In this document: one piece after another, positions 61,190-64,000 of the stretch | Layout: every line of letters begins with the position of its first letter | Position numbering within the stretch: position 1 is the first letter of the stretch | DNA from: Ptychodera flava | Taxonomy: Eukaryota; Hemichordata; Enteropneusta; Ptychoderidae | NCBI RefSeq assembly: GCF_041260155.1 | Contig: NC_091933.1 | Span: 7,962,501-8,026,500, forward strand | Direction of reading: 5' to 3' | Length of the DNA: 64,000 bases | Notes under the pieces: model-generated | Databases searched by the model: none | What the model was told of the DNA's origin: nothing | What the model saw: the letters and a program-made list of their open reading frames with translations, nothing else | Program-made: the position numbers and the translations under genes

Positions 61190-62810
61190 GAAGCTAGGAT
61201 ATTGTGAATGAATTAGCATTTTTACATCTAAAATTAAAAGAGCGTCCATAAGGAAGATGACATTTATAAATAAACTAGAACTCGAACATGACGAGTCACC
61301 AAAAATACAATTTATTGCATTAAGCGTTTTGGTATTTTGTGTAAGCATTTGAAACCATTCCTTTACTGAAATCCAAAAACAATTTAAATAAATACGGTTC
61401 CAAAATAAATGATCAGAATCCTATGGGATGATAACAACCCAAGATCATATAAATAATTAAAACATTGAAAAATGGGTGTAAATAATTCCGTGAAAAACGT
61501 TTTATAAAACTTCAACCGGAATAGCTGGGAAGGCTCTGATAGCTTGCCACAATTCATTGACCGTGATTAAGCCTTCCAGGTTTCCCGTTCAGATCTACTT
61601 AGCCCACATGCCTAATTATCAGGGAAAATGCGACAATTGTCATTGCTAAGTGAAATCAGGAAAGATAGAATGAATAAAGCTTCCTGTAAAACAAAGCTTC
61701 TTCACTCAAAATGTGTAATGGGTCTGACAGAAAGGTGCTATCGGGTTTTACTAAACTCAAGACATTTTTCCTCGAATAATTTCTGTGAACAAGATTAAGA
61801 AATATTTCGTTGCACGATCGCCACCAGCCATTCACCTTGAACGAATAATGAGACAAGCAGTTTTCTCTGCATAAAGAGACACAAGTTCTTCGTGTTTCAA
61901 TGACAAACGGAGAGGAAGGTGACATTGACAATGACTAGAACCAGAATCAACAATGGCTTGTAAATCGTTAAGGCTCTAATTAGACAATTCTCCTTTTTGT
62001 TCTTTTGTGGTACTTAAATGAGCTGAATTTTATACAGTGTCCTCAAAAAGCACATTTAAAGGCATCCAAGACACTATGAGGGTTAGCAGAGCCATTATTA
62101 GCAACGAAGAAATCCGAAATAGAATGTTGTGATTGAATAATGAAATTATGGTCTTTGAGGAGAGAATTATTCAACAAATATCCCTTTCCGCATGAGAAAA
62201 CATTAGTTTCCGAACCAATACCAATGAGGTGATGATCTGAGCGATATCGTTTCGCCAATGGTAACATCTGTTATTTTTGAGACAACAGAAAAATGGCACT
62301 AAAATAATCAATTCCACTGGCCAAATTGCCTCTCCTACAAGTATATCACCTCACAGAAGGGTTTGTTAATCGCCAGATATCATGCAAGTCTCACGAATGC
62401 ATTAAATGTTTAATGCTCTCGATTGCATTGCGATGACAAATATTCTTTCCTGTACCTACTCCGTCTAACGTGTAATCTTGAACGGTGCTAAAATCTCCAC
62501 AAATAATGATGTCAGTTACGTCACCACAAAACTCGACAGTGTTTGAGTGGAAATTCTCAGAGAAAAGGTATCATCATCATTTGGGGCATATAAACAAACG
62601 AGAATCTACCCTGGTTGGGTTACTGTTAAAAACAATTGCAATCCCTCTTCGATTAGCAGTACCATGACTGAAAAAATATCCGCACCCCATTCCTCTTTCC
62701 AGTAACTTTTATTACATACAATGGAGTGAGTTTCTTGGAAACAGTAAATGTTTTAAGATTTATCTCGACTATTTTTTACTCAAAAGGTCTGTATCAGGCC
62801 TGGCATTAAA
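61190..62810 (-). mobile_element. LINE remnant: endonuclease and C-terminal end, reverse transcriptase core missing
   Basis: Minus-strand frames, in order and with several frame breaks, match an APE-type non-LTR element. FQETHS near 62,740 and GADIFFSHGTANRRGIAIVF near 62,640 come first. They are followed by ICGDFSTVQDYTLDGVGTGK near 62,470, GNLASGIDYF near 62,320, RSDHHLIGIG near 62,230 and a YLLNNSLLKDHNF segment near 62,160. A linker (FLNLVHRNYSRKN, FYRKLYSF) reaches about 61,660, then GLITVNELWQAIRAF near 61,570. After about 61,440 the frame matches the region behind the RT domain (LNCFWISVKEWF, INCIFGD). The RT core is therefore deleted near 61,440-61,540. A CR1/L2-like clade is a guess. 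Confidence 0.7.
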
Positions 62811-62914
62811 GGAATGAATACGGCGATATAATTTCGAAGTGCATCTAGTGATATGACCACATGACTGAAATACTGGTGTACAATCAACAAACTTTGGACA
62901 AAACAAAACAAAGT

Positions 62915-63128
62915 GTGTATGTGCGATGTATGATAGTGAGCATGCGTGCGTGAGTGCTTTCACGAACTCTACAACGTGTTGAGCGGTCTCAGTCAGAAAA
63001 ATGTAACAACTTAGCCGGCTATTGAACCACTCTTTTTTTGGAGTGGAGATTTAGCCGAGTGGTTCTGTCTGTGGCCTCTCAGCTAGGCGACTGATGCCGT
63101 ATTTTGTGGGTTCGAATCCGATTGAAAA
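62915..63128 (+). mobile_element. tRNA-like interspersed repeat, copy 2 (SINE candidate)
   Basis: The tRNA-like block at about 63,043-63,128 has an A box in TTTAGCCGAGTGGTT (63,050-63,064) and a B box GGTTCGAATCC (63,109-63,119), with the long variable-arm spacing of tRNA-Ser/Leu. Upstream, about 130 bp are shared with the copy at 45.1 kb (CAGTCAGAAAAATGTAACAA, ATTGAACCACTCTTTTT). It abuts the 5' side of the LINE remnant, opposite strand. It is not an intact tRNA gene: the acceptor-stem ends do not pair. Confidence 0.65.
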
Positions 63129-63397
63129 CTAGCCGTATTTGGTGTGTCGGTGTCGAATTTATAGGGCAGGGCCTGTTACAGTGTCTGAAAATCTTTAAGA
63201 TTTCAGAGGTGTAAATTTTCAGAGAAACGGGCCAATTTTGATGACAGAAATGAATACAGGCATAAGTGTGTGCACATTCAAAAGTTATTGACTATGTTAC
63301 AGATCCGTATTCACATTTCTGTGTACAGTCCTGTAATTACAGTAATGAGATAGTCAAAAATTTCAGGCCACATCACTGTGTCTACAGTAGACTCTCC

Positions 63398-63496
63398 ACA
63401 GTCGCTGTGCCTTGTTTTGTGCGCGCCCACGGTGGGTCTGCATTCGAAGGCTACGCTACGCAGCTGTGAGCACGCGCTGCCAGGCACAGCGACTGT
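63398..63496. repeat. Short inverted repeat, 14-bp perfect arms
   Basis: ACAGTCGCTGTGCC at 63,398-63,411 and its exact complement GGCACAGCGACTGT at 63,483-63,496, around a CpG-rich centre (GCGCGCCCACGG). Confidence 0.7.
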
Positions 63497-63499
63497 CCG

Positions 63500-64000
63500 T
63501 TTTTGCAAGTATATGAATATTCATAAGGGTAGTGACGTCAAAAGAAACACCTATCTGACTGGGCGGAGAGAATATATATTAGTAGCTGGTAGAGTTATAT
63601 TACGCGCTATGTTTTGATTTTTGATTTTTAATTTTATTTTGCTAGGGTACTTGTCATTTTTTTTTTTGATAAACGGGTGTGTGGAGTTCTATAAAGTACC
63701 CGGATCAGGCAGAAATTCGACCGGTCGCTTGCAAGAACGTCCAGACCCTGGGATTTCCGTCGCGTCTCTGAAGGGCGGGCGCGTGTTCCAACAGGAAGAA
63801 CGCGAATCGCGGGGTCTCTGCCAGACTATGTCTACAGCACTGTATATAGCCATGTCATCACAGCACTGGCCATAGACCTGTACATCAGCCTCTTTAACAG
63901 CAATGGGACGTCTTAGCTGACACCGTGTGAGAGGGCTGTGTCAGGGTATATACAGGGTCTTTCACGGGGCCAAATATTTTTAATGTTTAATTACCTTATA
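63500..64000. other. Window end, nothing recognised
   Basis: No supported exon. The frame at 63,621-63,875 has no recognisable motif. Confidence 0.35.

Noticed and set aside
63043..63128. Functional tRNA gene
   Set aside because: A and B boxes are good, but the acceptor stem does not pair and the upstream sequence recurs at 45.1 kb, so it is a repeat.

Overview
This is eukaryotic, metazoan sequence: small exons with GT-AG splice sites and consistent phases, introns of a few hundred bases to several kilobases, AATAAA polyadenylation signals, abundant microsatellites, many palindromic (foldback) DNA elements, a LINE remnant, a retroelement gag remnant and a tRNA-like interspersed repeat. The protein families fit an invertebrate deuterostome (amphioxus-, hemichordate- or echinoderm-like), but that is inference; nothing here fixes the species.

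The main content is a cluster of three CLCA-family genes (calcium-activated chloride channel regulator: HEXXH metalloprotease N-terminus, VWA domain, beta-sandwich, fibronectin-III-like segment, C-terminal membrane helix). Copy A is on + (15,675-24,901, 10 exons found, signal-peptide exon not found). Copy B is on - (49,353 down to 35,065, 11 exons, signal peptide to membrane helix). Copy C is on + (57,663 to about 60,256) and keeps only exons 1-3 plus a decayed last exon; the whole VWA to FN3 middle is gone. A and B are convergent. Exon lengths and phases agree between copies, and this exposes single-base deletions in A (exon 10), B (exon 3 and the exon 8/9 junction) and C (exon 3 and last exon). 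Either the locus is decaying or the assembly carries base-deletion errors. Sequence identity varies sharply from exon to exon, which suggests gene conversion.

Left flank (1-15.6 kb): a TTA-flanked MITE, diverged repeats, the last three exons of an unrecognised gene (3.7-6.6 kb), a 4-kb array of about 60-bp units that each contain a hairpin (7.7-11.8 kb) with a 93-bp TTAA MITE inserted in it, two exons of a zinc-finger-like gene (12.2-12.6 kb) with a partial exon duplicate downstream, then CpG-richer sequence before copy A.

Between A and B (26,643-33,743) lies the most unusual object: a 7.1-kb element with about 20-bp terminal inverted repeats. Each end carries a long series of different 18-bp palindromes (consensus TGGYTT, six variable bases, AARCCA), spaced about 32 bp at the left end. 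Inside it, on the minus strand, five GT-AG exons join in consistent phase into a complete 188-residue unrecognised ORF.

Right flank (49.4-64 kb): mostly unrecognised sequence, a gag-like retroelement remnant (-, 55.0-56.8 kb), copy C, and an internally deleted LINE (-, 61.2-62.8 kb) next to a tRNA-like repeat whose second copy sits in a B intron at 45.1 kb. Foldback elements sit inside introns of A and B and inside the 7.1-kb element.
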